From Marinospirillum alkalitolerans (GTDB lineage Bacteria > Pseudomonadota > Gammaproteobacteria > Pseudomonadales > Halomonadaceae), in contig NZ_JBANFI010000001.1 of NCBI RefSeq assembly GCF_045055655.1, positions 310,001 to 374,000 on the forward strand: a stretch of 64,000 nucleotides of DNA, written 5' to 3'. The notes under the pieces are model-generated. The model did no database searches, had not been told where the DNA came from, and saw only the letters and a program-made list of their open reading frames with translations. Each line of letters begins with the position of its first letter. The stretch's first letter is position 1. Below, in pieces: positions 26,894 to 35,235 of the stretch. Position numbers and translations under genes: made by a program.

Positions 26894-27280
26894 ATGAAAA
26901 TGCTGAACCGCTCAGCCATCAATATCAAGCTGAAGCAGCCATTTGTTGACTGGATTAATGGCTTAGATGATGAGAGCGATGACCTGGTGACCTTGGCTGA
27001 AGTTAACCAAGAAGCCACCACCTATCTTGTTCCAGAGTTGGAAGACGGCGAAGATCTCCAAGTGTTTTTGGAAGAACGCTATGTGGATCTGTTTGAGAAC
27101 GAACTCCTTTCTTGGGAAGAAGATCCTGCCTACTGGCCTGAAGAGCTTTCGCGTGAAGTCTTTGATGCCTTTATTCAGGTTGAGCTGTCTTTCATGGTGT
27201 TTGACTTAGATGACCAGGCCCCTCTTTTGGCGCAGGTCGTTGATGAAGATGAAGACCTTGACGAAGAGCGCGAAGACTAA
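26894..27280 (+). CDS. Small acidic protein of unknown function
   Basis: This is a 128-residue protein I do not recognise. It is very acidic, with Asp/Glu clusters (GLDDESDDLV, EDGEDLQ, and an all-acidic tail DEDEDLDEERED). It has no signal peptide or membrane segment. Aromatic and Glu-rich stretches (LLSWEEDPAYWPEEL) suggest a folded helical core. A good ribosome site (GGAGAAACACC) precedes the ATG, and terminators on both sides make it a single-gene unit. Its codon use is like that of its neighbours. Confidence 0.85.
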   Translation: MKMLNRSAINIKLKQPFVDWINGLDDESDDLVTLAEVNQEATTYLVPELEDGEDLQVFLEERYVDLFENELLSWEEDPAYWPEELSREVFDAFIQVELSFMVFDLDDQAPLLAQVVDEDEDLDEERED

Positions 27281-27288
27281 GGAAGTGC

Positions 27289-27319
27289 GGCGCTGTCTTT
27301 GATACAGCGCCTGTTTTTT
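27289..27319 (+). terminator. Rho-independent terminator after the acidic protein
   Basis: GGCGCTGT and ACAGCGCC form an eight-base stem with a seven-base loop, followed by TGTTTTTT. Confidence 0.88.
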
Positions 27320-27370
27320 GCCTGGATGCCCCTTGGGTTGATCTAGGCTTGGTGAGCAGAAGAGAAGACG

Positions 27371-28267
27371 ATGGGACAAGATTGGTTACTCAGTTTCTTC
27401 CTGCCCGCGGCGCTCTTTATGATGATGCTCGGGATGGGCATGACCTTATCCGTGGCTGATTTTATGCGTATTGGTCAGGCTCCGCGTGTGATTTTAGCCG
27501 GCCTGGCAGGCCAGTTTCTGCTTCCGCCACTGGCCGCTTTGCTGGCCATTTGGGTCTTCGATCTTCCCCCTGTTTTTGCCGCTGGCTTATTGATTCTGAG
27601 TTTTGCGCCTAGCGGTGCTTCTTCAAATTTGATGACGTTTCTTTCGCGCGGTGATGTGGCCTTGTCGGTCACCTTGACCGCGATCACCAGCTTGCTTGTT
27701 CCCTTTACTTTGCCACTTTTAGCCAGCTGGGTGCTGAACGTCTGGCTCAATCATGATCTGGCGATTCATCTACCACTGCTGCAAACCTGGGCGCAATTGA
27801 TGCTGGTGTCGCTGCTGCCGATATTCCTTGGTATGCTGCTTGCCGCGCTCTACCCCCGTCTTGCCACTTGGTTGATGCCAAAGATGAAACCGGCATCTGT
27901 TGTTTTCTTATTGTTGGTCTTGCTGGCCTTGACTCACAAACACTGGGACAACATGCCGGAGTTCTTGCGTTTGACTGCACCTGCTGTGCTGCTGATGAAC
28001 TGTGTCGCTTTGGCGGCGGGTTGGTGCTGGGGGCGGCTCTGGCAGATGTCAGCCAAACAGCGTTTGACACTCGGGCTAGAAGTTGGTGTGCAAAATGGTG
28101 GTACAGCCTTGGTCGTCACGCTGGTGGTGCTGAATAATCCGGCGATGTCGGTGCCACCGGTGATCTACGGTATTCTGATGCTGGGCCCGAGCCTGGCCTT
28201 TGGGTTGGGCTTGTCTTTTTGGCAGCGGCATCTGACTGTCAAGAAGATGCAAACTAGCATAAAATAG
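27371..28267 (+). CDS. Bile acid:sodium symporter family (BASS-like) carrier
   Basis: This is a 298-residue membrane protein with about nine hydrophobic segments. It resembles the BASS family: N-terminal LFMMMLGMGMTLSVADFM, the conserved SFAPSGASSNLMTFLSRGDVALSV, and LEVGVQNGGTALVV. These two signatures surround the discontinuous helices that bind sodium and substrate. Bacterial members move organic anions such as pantoate or keto acids, and the substrate here is unknown. It starts with an ATG after AGAAGAGAAG. It stands alone between the acidic protein and nrdR. Confidence 0.85.
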   Translation: MGQDWLLSFFLPAALFMMMLGMGMTLSVADFMRIGQAPRVILAGLAGQFLLPPLAALLAIWVFDLPPVFAAGLLILSFAPSGASSNLMTFLSRGDVALSVTLTAITSLLVPFTLPLLASWVLNVWLNHDLAIHLPLLQTWAQLMLVSLLPIFLGMLLAALYPRLATWLMPKMKPASVVFLLLVLLALTHKHWDNMPEFLRLTAPAVLLMNCVALAAGWCWGRLWQMSAKQRLTLGLEVGVQNGGTALVVTLVVLNNPAMSVPPVIYGILMLGPSLAFGLGLSFWQRHLTVKKMQTSIK

Positions 28268-28305
28268 ACGCTTAAATTAGGCTCGGCCTTCGCTGTGGTG
28301 GCTCT

Positions 28306-28782
28306 ATGTATTGCCCTTTATGTGGTGCTCAGGAAACAAAAGTCAATGACTCTCGCCTTGTTGCGCAGGGTGGACAGGTGCGTCGGCGTCGAGAATGCCT
28401 CAGCTGTGGTGAGCGCTTTACGACCTATGAAACAGCCGAGCTACACATGCCGCGCATTGTCAAACGAGATGGATCGCGCGAGAGTTTTGAGGAATCCAAA
28501 CTCCGTGCAGGTCTTTTACGCGCGTTAGAAAAGCGGCCAGTGAAAACAGAAGCGCTGGAAGCCGCCATAGAAAAAATTCGCCAAGAGCTGCGTGCCAGCG
28601 GTGAACGAGAAGTCGCCTCCTTGCAGCTTGGCGAGCTGGTGATGCAGCAGTTGAAACAGCTGGATCAGGTGGCCTATATCCGCTTTGCTTCAGTGTATCG
28701 TCAGTTTAAAGATCTCAATGAGTTTCGGGCCGAGATCGATCAGCTCGCCCCGCATGAAGCCTTATCCCACAAGGGTGGCTAA
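28306..28782 (+). CDS. nrdR: Transcriptional repressor NrdR
   Basis: NrdR represses ribonucleotide reductase genes according to ATP/dATP levels. The 158-residue protein has an N-terminal zinc ribbon (CPLCGAQ and CLSCGERFTTYE) and an ATP-cone domain (PRIVKRDGSRESFEESKLRAGL). The C-terminal part VAYIRFASVYRQFKDLNEF is standard. It starts the cluster nrdR-ribD-ribBA-ribH-nusB, a conserved gammaproteobacterial layout. Confidence 0.98.
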   Translation: MYCPLCGAQETKVNDSRLVAQGGQVRRRRECLSCGERFTTYETAELHMPRIVKRDGSRESFEESKLRAGLLRALEKRPVKTEALEAAIEKIRQELRASGEREVASLQLGELVMQQLKQLDQVAYIRFASVYRQFKDLNEFRAEIDQLAPHEALSHKGG

Positions 28783-28826
28783 GCTGTGTGGCTGGCCGTG
28801 CCCTTAATGATCTGCAGGTCAAATCC

Positions 28827-29948
28827 GTGACGCATGAATTCTATATGGCGCGTGCTTTGCACTTAGCGCGCCAAGCCTATTACACCACCCGCCCGAATCC
28901 GCGCGTGGGCTGCGTGCTGGTCAAAGATGGACAGGTGATTGGCGAAGGCGCGCACCAGCGTGCAGGTGAGCCTCATGCTGAGGTCCATGCTTTGCGTGCG
29001 GCAGCAGGCCGAGCGCAGGGGGCAACAGCCTATGTGACCTTGGAGCCTTGCAGCCACTTTGGACGTACCCCCCCCTGTGCCGATGCGCTGATTCAAGCTG
29101 GCATTGCACATCTGGTGGTGGCGATGCAAGATCCTAACCCCTTGGTGGCAGGGCAGGGCTTGGCTCGGATTGCTGCTGCTGGTATCCAAGTGACCAGTGG
29201 GATATTAGAAGACGAAGCGCGTGAGCTGAACCAAGGTTTTGTGCACCGAATGCAAACAGGCCAGCCGTGGGTGATCGCCAAGCAGGCGATGAGTCTGGAT
29301 GGGCGCACGGCGATGGCCTCAGGTGAGTCGCAATGGATTACCGGCCCAGAGGCCAGAAGTGATGTCCAGCGTTTACGCGCTGAATCCTGCGCTGTGATCA
29401 CTGGGGTGTCGAGTCTGCTGGCCGATCAATCACGCTTGACGGTGCGTGAAGGTCCTTGGTTAGCGCAGACTGGCTTTATGCAGCCCACGCGCATTATTTT
29501 GGATTCTTCCTTACGCACGCCAACCGATGCTGCCTTGTTCCAGGATGCGGCTCCGGTGATGCTGGTGGCTTGTGCGCAAGCGGCACAGCGGCATCCAGAG
29601 CGTGTTGAAGCGCTGGTGGGTGCTGGCGCTGAGGTTGTACTCCAACCTAGGCGTTGTGACGAGCGCATTGATCTGCACGCACTGCTGAACCAGCTGGGCC
29701 AGCGTCAGATGAATCAAGTGATGATTGAAGCTGGCGCAGCGTTGAGTGGTGCTTTTTTGCAAGCTGGCCTGATCCAGCAGCTTTACTTATATATGGCCCC
29801 TCAGTTTTTAGGGGATGCGGCACGAGGTTTATTAAGCCTGCCAGGTGTGGTGCAGCTGCAACAAGCCGCGCAGGTGAGAGTACAGGATGTGCGGGCCGTG
29901 GGTCGGGATTGGCGTTTTACCTTGCTCTGTGAGCACCAGAATCGATAA
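28827..29948 (+). CDS. ribD: Bifunctional riboflavin deaminase/reductase RibD
   Basis: RibD carries out two middle steps of riboflavin synthesis: deamination of the pyrimidine and NADPH reduction of its ribose. The deaminase half has RPNPRVGCVLVKDGQVIGEG, HAEVHAL and PCSHFGRTPPC, giving the zinc ligands. The reductase half has KQAMSLDGRTAMASGESQWI, the TGVSSLLADQ region and EAGAALSGAFLQAGL. I favour the GTG at 28827 (MTHEFYMARAL), which has AGG eight bases upstream and matches E. coli RibD in length; an earlier GTG at 28788 is also open. No FMN riboswitch was seen upstream. Confidence 0.96.
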   Translation: MTHEFYMARALHLARQAYYTTRPNPRVGCVLVKDGQVIGEGAHQRAGEPHAEVHALRAAAGRAQGATAYVTLEPCSHFGRTPPCADALIQAGIAHLVVAMQDPNPLVAGQGLARIAAAGIQVTSGILEDEARELNQGFVHRMQTGQPWVIAKQAMSLDGRTAMASGESQWITGPEARSDVQRLRAESCAVITGVSSLLADQSRLTVREGPWLAQTGFMQPTRIILDSSLRTPTDAALFQDAAPVMLVACAQAAQRHPERVEALVGAGAEVVLQPRRCDERIDLHALLNQLGQRQMNQVMIEAGAALSGAFLQAGLIQQLYLYMAPQFLGDAARGLLSLPGVVQLQQAAQVRVQDVRAVGRDWRFTLLCEHQNR

Positions 29949-29961
29949 ACAAGAGGCAGTT

Positions 29962-31077
29962 ATGACCCTGAATAGTATTGAAGAGATTATTGAAGATCTG
30001 CGTCAAGGTAAGATGGTGATCTTGATGGATGATGAAGATCGCGAAAACGAAGGCGATCTGATTATGGCTGCTGAAAAAGTGACGCCAGAGGCGATCAACT
30101 TTATGGCGCGTCATGCCTGTGGTCTGATTTGTTTGACGTTGACTTCTCAGCGTTGTGAACAGCTGCGCCTGCCCTTGATGGTGGATCAAAATGGTGCTCA
30201 GTTCTCAACCAACTTCACCCTGTCGATAGAAGCCGCCACCGGCGTCACGACCGGTATTTCAGCGGCAGATCGTGCGCGAACTGTCCAGGTGGCCGTCGCA
30301 CGCAATGCGCAGGCGACGGATATTGTGCAACCTGGGCATATCTTCCCACTGCGCGCCCAGCCCGGTGGTGTGCTGCAGCGTGCTGGACATACAGAGGCAG
30401 GCTGTGATCTGGCGGCACTGGCGGGTTTTGAGCCAGCGGCGGTGATTGTCGAAATCATGAATCCTGATGGCACCATGGCGCGTCGCCCTGATCTGGAAGC
30501 CTTTGCTGCCGAGCATCAGCTCAAAATTGGCACCATTGCGGATTTGATCCACTATCGCGTGACCAATGAGCATACTGTCACCCCAGGTGAGCGTTATACC
30601 CTAGAGACTGAGCATGGTGAGTTTGCTGTGCAGGTTTTTCAGGATCATGTGCAGAAGGTCAATCATCTGGCGCTGGTTAAGGGGCAGCCCAGCCCTGAGC
30701 GTCCAACGCTGGTGCGCGTGCATCAAGCGGATACCTATAAGGATTTGCTCGATGCACGTCAGCCAGGCAAAGCCAGCTGGAATGTGCGTCGTTCTTTGCA
30801 AGCGATTGCTGAAGCGGGCGAAGGTGTGCTGGTCCTACTGGCCCCTGCTGGAGCTCCAGCGGATCTTGAAGTGCAGCTGAAGCGCTTCCTGGGTCTGGAG
30901 CGTGAAGTGCGTACCAGTGCCCAAGATGGCGCAGGCACTTATTTAACCATTGGAACCGGCGCGCAGATTTTACGTGCTTTGGGTGTGGGTAAGATGCGCC
31001 TGCTCTCTTCGCCGTTGAAGTTTGGAGCCTTGTCTGGCTTTGATTTAGAAATTGTCGAAACACTGGGTGCAGAATAA
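29962..31077 (+). CDS. ribBA: 3,4-dihydroxy-2-butanone-4-phosphate synthase with degenerate GTP cyclohydrolase II domain (RibBX type)
   Basis: The N-terminal 200 residues are a complete RibB: MDDEDRENEGDLIMAAE holds the acidic metal site, followed by FMARHACGLICL, GVTTGISAADRA, HIFPLRAQPGGVLQRAGHTEA and AALAGFEPAAVIVEIMN. The C-terminal 170 residues keep the GTP cyclohydrolase II fold but have lost its zinc cysteines: where RibA has a Cys-x-Gly...Cys-x-Cys pattern, this protein reads RVHQADTYKDLLD then ARQPGKASWNV. It likely has only RibB activity, so a separate ribA is expected elsewhere. GAGG lies five bases before the ATG at 29962. It is followed by ribH in the same operon. Confidence 0.93.
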   Translation: MTLNSIEEIIEDLRQGKMVILMDDEDRENEGDLIMAAEKVTPEAINFMARHACGLICLTLTSQRCEQLRLPLMVDQNGAQFSTNFTLSIEAATGVTTGISAADRARTVQVAVARNAQATDIVQPGHIFPLRAQPGGVLQRAGHTEAGCDLAALAGFEPAAVIVEIMNPDGTMARRPDLEAFAAEHQLKIGTIADLIHYRVTNEHTVTPGERYTLETEHGEFAVQVFQDHVQKVNHLALVKGQPSPERPTLVRVHQADTYKDLLDARQPGKASWNVRRSLQAIAEAGEGVLVLLAPAGAPADLEVQLKRFLGLEREVRTSAQDGAGTYLTIGTGAQILRALGVGKMRLLSSPLKFGALSGFDLEIVETLGAE

Positions 31078-31128
31078 GCGCTGATGGGTTTTGATTCTCC
31101 ACCCTCCTTTAACTTTAGGTTATTGAAT

Positions 31129-31605
31129 ATGCAGCAGATTAAAGAAATCCAAGGTCAACTTGGTGCCGTGCAGGGTCAGTTTGTCCTGGTGGTTGGCCGT
31201 TTTAATCACTTTGTTGTTGAGAGTCTGGTCGCGGGTGCGGTTGATACCTTGACCCGTCATGGCATTGCGCGCGAGCAGCTAGAAATCGTGCGGGCACCCG
31301 GTGCATGGGAGCTGCCTCTGGCCGTTCAGCAGGTGTTAAAGCAGCGTCAGCCAGCGGCGGTGATCGTGCTCGGTGCGGTGATTCGTGGTGGTACGCCCCA
31401 TTTTGAATATGTGGCCGGCGAGTGTAACTCTGCTCTAGGACGCCTCATGATGGAAAGCAGCACACCGATTGCCAATGGCGTACTGACCGTGAACTCGATC
31501 GAGCAGGCAATTGAGCGTTCAGGTACCAAAATGGGTAACAAGGGTTCTGAAGCCGCTGAAGCTGCTCTAGAGATGGTGCATCTGCTGCAGGCGCTGGGAC
31601 GTTAA
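31129..31605 (+). CDS. ribH: 6,7-dimethyl-8-ribityllumazine synthase
   Basis: RibH joins the RibB product with the pyrimidine from RibD to make lumazine. The 158-residue protein has VVGRFNHFVVESLVAGA, APGAWELPLAVQQ, GAVIRGGTPHFEYVAGE with the catalytic His, and GVLTVNSIEQAIERSG with NKGSEAAEAALEM. The ATG at 31129 is taken over an in-frame ATG at 31084, which would add 15 unrelated residues. nusB starts one base after its stop. Confidence 0.97.
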   Translation: MQQIKEIQGQLGAVQGQFVLVVGRFNHFVVESLVAGAVDTLTRHGIAREQLEIVRAPGAWELPLAVQQVLKQRQPAAVIVLGAVIRGGTPHFEYVAGECNSALGRLMMESSTPIANGVLTVNSIEQAIERSGTKMGNKGSEAAEAALEMVHLLQALGR

Positions 31606-31606
31606 T

Positions 31607-32110
31607 ATGACCGCTGCAAAGAAAAAGCCCTCTCGTAGTCAGGCCCGCTCTGCGGCACGTCAGCTGACCTTGCAAGCCCTTTATCAATGGCAGATCAGCG
31701 GCAATCCTATGCATCAGGTCGAGGCGGCCATTCGCGCTTCTGTCCCAGATGATGGCTTGGAGCCGCATGAGGAAATCACGCTGGTATTACAGCGCGCTGA
31801 CTTGGCTTACTTTCATGAGTTGGCTCAGCAGATACCGCAAAAGGTGCAAGAGCTGGATAACAGCTATAGTCATTTCCTCGACCGTCGTCTTGAAGAACTC
31901 GATCCTGTTGAGCTGGCCTTGCTCCGCTTGGCGGCCTATGAATTGATCTTTCGTCTTGATGTGCCTTATCGCGTCATTATCAATGAGTCTGTTGAGTTGG
32001 CGAAGCGCTTTGGTGCCACTGCCAGTCACAAGTACATCAACGGGATTGTGGATAAGCTCGCCCAGCATCAGCGTCGAGCTGAAATCCAAGCGAAGCGCCA
32101 ATCGCAATAG
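31607..32110 (+). CDS. nusB: Transcription antitermination factor NusB
   Basis: NusB binds boxA RNA with S10 to prevent early termination in rRNA operons. The 167-residue protein is basic at its N-terminus (KKKPSRSQARSAARQLTLQALYQWQ) and has the conserved DRRLEELDPVELALLRLAAYEL and PYRVIINESVELAKRFG...SHKYINGIVDKLA. It is somewhat longer than E. coli NusB (139) because of extended ends. It lies in the usual ribH-nusB-thiL order. Confidence 0.97.
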   Translation: MTAAKKKPSRSQARSAARQLTLQALYQWQISGNPMHQVEAAIRASVPDDGLEPHEEITLVLQRADLAYFHELAQQIPQKVQELDNSYSHFLDRRLEELDPVELALLRLAAYELIFRLDVPYRVIINESVELAKRFGATASHKYINGIVDKLAQHQRRAEIQAKRQSQ

Positions 32111-32119
32111 GCCAAGATC

Positions 32120-33067
32120 ATGGATGAATTTGCACTGATCCAGCAGTACTTCTCTGGTATCGGCACACCGAGTCAGCAGGTGGTGCTGGGTATTGGGGAT
32201 GATTGCGCCTTGCTCGCAGGGCACACAGGGGAGCAGCTGGCCTTGTCAGTGGATACCTCCTTGCCGGATCGGCATTTTCCCGCTCAGGCTGATCCTTGGG
32301 CTATCGGTTGGCGGGCACTGTCTGTTGCTTTTTCTGATCTGAGTGCGATGGCCGCTGAGCCTGTTGGGTTCACCCTGGCACTCAGCCTGCCTGAGCAGGA
32401 TCCAGCGTGGCTGCAGGCTTTTAGCCAAGGCTTGCGCGCCTTTGCTGAGGCCCAGAGCTGCCCATTGATCGGTGGCGATACGACACGCGGGCCGCTGGCG
32501 ATTAGTGTACAGGTGATAGGCCGTGCGCCAGCGCATCGTGTATGGCGGCGTCAGGGGGCTCAAGCGGGTGATCTGATCGCCGTGCTGGGTGATCTTGGTG
32601 CGGCCTATGCCGGTTTGCAAAGCCTGCTGGGTGATCCTGAATTGGCCCGAGATCGCCATCAATGGGGGGCTGTCGAGCAGGCCTATATGCTGCCAGAAAG
32701 TCGCATGCAGGAAGCCTTGCGTCTGCGTGATCAGGTGCCCGTCACTGCTTGTATTGATATCTCAGATGGTCTGCTTGCCGACTGTCAGCACTTATTAGCG
32801 GCCTCTGCCGTGGCGGCTGAGCTGGATTTAGCGGCCCTGCCGATTCATCCCTGGTTAAAACACCACTGGACCCCAGAGCAGCAGCTGGATGCCGCCTGTG
32901 AAGGGGGGGATGATTATGCCCTGTTGCTGACTTTGCCTGCGACAGCCTGGCCACGCGCTCATCAGCTCTGCCCTCACCTTACCATCATTGGCCGCTGTGT
33001 CGCTGGCGCGGGTATGCGCAATCAAGCCGGTGCGCCTTTAGCGCCGCGTGGATTTAAGCACTTCTGA
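32120..33067 (+). CDS. thiL: Thiamine-monophosphate kinase
   Basis: ThiL phosphorylates thiamine monophosphate to the active diphosphate. The 315-residue PurM-fold protein has GIGDDCALL near residue 24, LSVDTSLPDRHF, SVAFSDLSAMAAEP, LIGGDTTRGPL, GDLIAVLGDLGAAYAGL and the C-terminal ACIDISDGLLAD and CEGGDDYALLLT signatures. It starts with an ATG nine bases after nusB and is followed by pgpA, as in E. coli. Confidence 0.97.
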   Translation: MDEFALIQQYFSGIGTPSQQVVLGIGDDCALLAGHTGEQLALSVDTSLPDRHFPAQADPWAIGWRALSVAFSDLSAMAAEPVGFTLALSLPEQDPAWLQAFSQGLRAFAEAQSCPLIGGDTTRGPLAISVQVIGRAPAHRVWRRQGAQAGDLIAVLGDLGAAYAGLQSLLGDPELARDRHQWGAVEQAYMLPESRMQEALRLRDQVPVTACIDISDGLLADCQHLLAASAVAAELDLAALPIHPWLKHHWTPEQQLDAACEGGDDYALLLTLPATAWPRAHQLCPHLTIIGRCVAGAGMRNQAGAPLAPRGFKHF

Positions 33068-33101
33068 ATAACGCGGCGCACTTGCCGTAAGGATCAACAC
33101 T

Positions 33102-33584
33102 ATGCCCAGAAATCAAGTTCCAGCTTCCGTCTGGCGTCATCCCGTGCATTTTTTGGCCTTTGGGCTGGGTAGTGGTGCCGCACCCTGGGCACCAGGTACC
33201 TTTGGGACCTTGGCCGCTGTGCCCCTGTATTTCTTGTTAGCACAGCTGACGCCTGTCTTGTATGTCCTGCTGACCTTACTGGCTTTTCTGCTTGGCTGCT
33301 GGCTCTGTGGTAAAACATCGCGTGATATTGGTGTGCATGATCATGGCGGTATTGTATGGGATGAGTTTGTCGGTTATTGGATCACGATGGCTTTTTTACC
33401 TGTGAATTGGATATGGGCGTTGGCAGGATTTATCTTGTTTCGTTTTTTCGATATTATTAAACCTTGGCCGATTCGTTGGTTAGATCAACGCGTTTCTGGT
33501 GGTTTTGGTATTATGATTGACGATGTCCTCGCAGGTATTTATGCGTGGATTATATTGTTTTTTGTCTATTATGTTGTTTTCTAG
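33102..33584 (+). CDS. pgpA: Phosphatidylglycerophosphatase A
   Basis: PgpA dephosphorylates phosphatidylglycerol phosphate in the inner membrane. The 160-residue protein has several hydrophobic segments, GSGAAPWAPGTFGTLAAVPL, DHGGIVWDEFVGYWI with the acidic site, and FRFFDIIKPWPIRWLDQ then GFGIMIDDVLAGIYA. These match the PgpA family closely. It ends the nusB-thiL-pgpA run. Confidence 0.95.
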   Translation: MPRNQVPASVWRHPVHFLAFGLGSGAAPWAPGTFGTLAAVPLYFLLAQLTPVLYVLLTLLAFLLGCWLCGKTSRDIGVHDHGGIVWDEFVGYWITMAFLPVNWIWALAGFILFRFFDIIKPWPIRWLDQRVSGGFGIMIDDVLAGIYAWIILFFVYYVVF

Positions 33585-33608
33585 TATGGATATTATGTCG
33601 AGGTGGGG

Positions 33609-34889
33609 ATGAAAAAGTATTTGGCAATAGGTGGTGCGGCTCTGGTTGTGCTGGGTGGCGTGACGTTGAAGACAGGTTCGACCTATGAGGCAGAAAGTCG
33701 TCGTGCGCTCGAACTGGCCTTGTCTGATCCAACTCTGGAACTAGTGAGCCATCAGGTTGACTCAGGCTTCTTCGGTTCGCAGGAGGCGTTGGTTCTGGCA
33801 ATGGATCTGGGCTATGGTGATCGTTTATTGCTGCGCTCAACAAGCCAGGCGCGTTACTTCCCTGGCTGGGCCAGTTTTAAAGGTGGTATGGAAATCGAGA
33901 TAGAAGAAGAGTATGGCAAGATCACGAGTATTAATGATTTCTTAAATCAGCCTGCTTTTCCTTATCAGGGTACGGCCAATTGGCGTGGTGCTCAGCTGAG
34001 TTTTGATATTCCTGATATTGATATTAATGAAGAGGGTATTGAAATTGCTCTACGTGATTTAAACCTCGAAATGCGTTATCGCTTTGGTGGTGAAACCAAG
34101 CTCGAACTGGGCATTGGTGCGATTGATATTGCTGAGGCCAGGAGTGAAGATGGTTTGCGCTTACGCCATTTGAGCGCTGTTGCTGAGCAGGAAGGCGAGT
34201 ATCCCTGGGTCCGTTCCAGCCTGACACTGGATCTGGAATCCTTGGACTTTGTAGAGCAAAGCGGTTGGAATTCCACCAGTCTGAGCTTGGCCGGTTTAAC
34301 CTTGCAGCAGCAGATGAGCCTGACGCCTGCGGCGCTGGACTATGCAATAACAATGAGTCAGGACACTTTCAGTATGAATGATGTTTTCATGCTGAATGAC
34401 TTCGCTCTAGAGATGCATACAGAGAATATTCCAGGAGAGCCTGCTGCTAATCTGCTTGATATCTTTGTCAATGAGATACGTGGTGAAGAAAAATCGGCAG
34501 ATGCTGTGAATATGATGCGCTATGTCACTGAGCTTCTCGCGGCTTCTCCGGCTCTGGTCGTGGATCAAATGCGCTTTCAGATGGATATGATGGGTGAAGA
34601 GATCAGTGAAAACCTCTTTGCTCGTTTGGGATTCAATGGGGAAGGCTTAGAGCCAGCTTTGGTCGAATCAGTGCTGTTTGATATGGGGCCTCGTCATCAG
34701 CGTTATGAAAACGAAGAAGCCTTCTTTGCGCGTCTTCAGTTGCGTGCAGAGTTACAAGAGCTGAGTGCCAGCCTGCTGAATGGCATGATGCTGCCTATCC
34801 CTACTGACTACCTAGTTGACGAAGGTCCACAGGTCTTTTTGCTCGAAAACGGTGAGTTCACCCTAAATGGACAGCCGCTCAGCCTCTAG
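33609..34889 (+). CDS. DUF945 (YdgA-like) protein
   Basis: This 426-residue protein has an N-terminal membrane anchor or signal (MKKYLAIGGAALVVLGGVTL) followed by a large beta-rich region. The overall plan and early stretches (residues 20-60, with SRRALELALSD then LVSHQVDSGFFGSQ) resemble DUF945, the YdgA family of envelope proteins of unknown function. The ATG at 33609 has AGG five bases before it; an in-frame GTG six bases earlier is less likely. The gene has less GC than its neighbours in places. A bidirectional terminator follows. Confidence 0.75.
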   Translation: MKKYLAIGGAALVVLGGVTLKTGSTYEAESRRALELALSDPTLELVSHQVDSGFFGSQEALVLAMDLGYGDRLLLRSTSQARYFPGWASFKGGMEIEIEEEYGKITSINDFLNQPAFPYQGTANWRGAQLSFDIPDIDINEEGIEIALRDLNLEMRYRFGGETKLELGIGAIDIAEARSEDGLRLRHLSAVAEQEGEYPWVRSSLTLDLESLDFVEQSGWNSTSLSLAGLTLQQQMSLTPAALDYAITMSQDTFSMNDVFMLNDFALEMHTENIPGEPAANLLDIFVNEIRGEEKSADAVNMMRYVTELLAASPALVVDQMRFQMDMMGEEISENLFARLGFNGEGLEPALVESVLFDMGPRHQRYENEEAFFARLQLRAELQELSASLLNGMMLPIPTDYLVDEGPQVFLLENGEFTLNGQPLSL

Positions 34890-34909
34890 TTTTTGACTAG
34901 ATGCAGAAA

Positions 34910-34943
34910 TAAAAAAACCGCTGTCATTGCAGCGGTTTTTTTT
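34910..34943. terminator. Bidirectional terminator
   Basis: An A run, CCGCTG, a TCATTG loop, CAGCGG and eight T form a hairpin that works on both strands. It serves the convergent DUF945 gene and the small acidic gene. Confidence 0.92.
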
Positions 34944-34954
34944 GAGCCCAGCTT

Positions 34955-35164
34955 TTAGTCATCAAAATCAAAGTCATCTTCAATTTGACGCCGCAAGCGC
35001 CTTTCTTCGAGCAGCGCTTCTATCATGCGCCGCTTGGCCAAAGGTGAGATCTCCTTCTCTGCGAGCTTGTCCTTACTACTCAGTTCGAGCTCATAGTCTT
35101 CATCATTGACAGCAGATTCAAAGACATCATCATCATCGACATAGCTGGTTTCTTCACTACCCAT
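34955..35164 (-). CDS. Small acidic protein, PA3496-like
   Basis: This 69-residue protein has an acidic N-terminal half (YVDDDDVFE) and a basic helix LAKRRMIEALLEERRLRRQI then an acidic tail EDDFDFDD. The combination of RRxIExxLEERRL with an acidic end resembles the small Pseudomonas PA3496-type family, whose role is not firmly known. GGAG precedes the ATG at a suitable distance. It shares a bidirectional terminator with the DUF945 gene. The family link is from memory of the pattern and should be treated as tentative. Confidence 0.75.
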   Translation of the reverse strand: MGSEETSYVDDDDVFESAVNDEDYELELSSKDKLAEKEISPLAKRRMIEALLEERRLRRQIEDDFDFDD

Positions 35165-35235
35165 AAGGCGGCTCCAAAAGTGGTCTGTTTCACACCTGCT
35201 ATATAGGATTTTTTAGCTCAGAAGACAAGCTTTTT

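Noticed and set aside
28783..29961. FMN riboswitch controlling ribD or ribBA
   Set aside because: The gaps before ribD and ribBA are too short and contain none of the conserved RFN element sequence.
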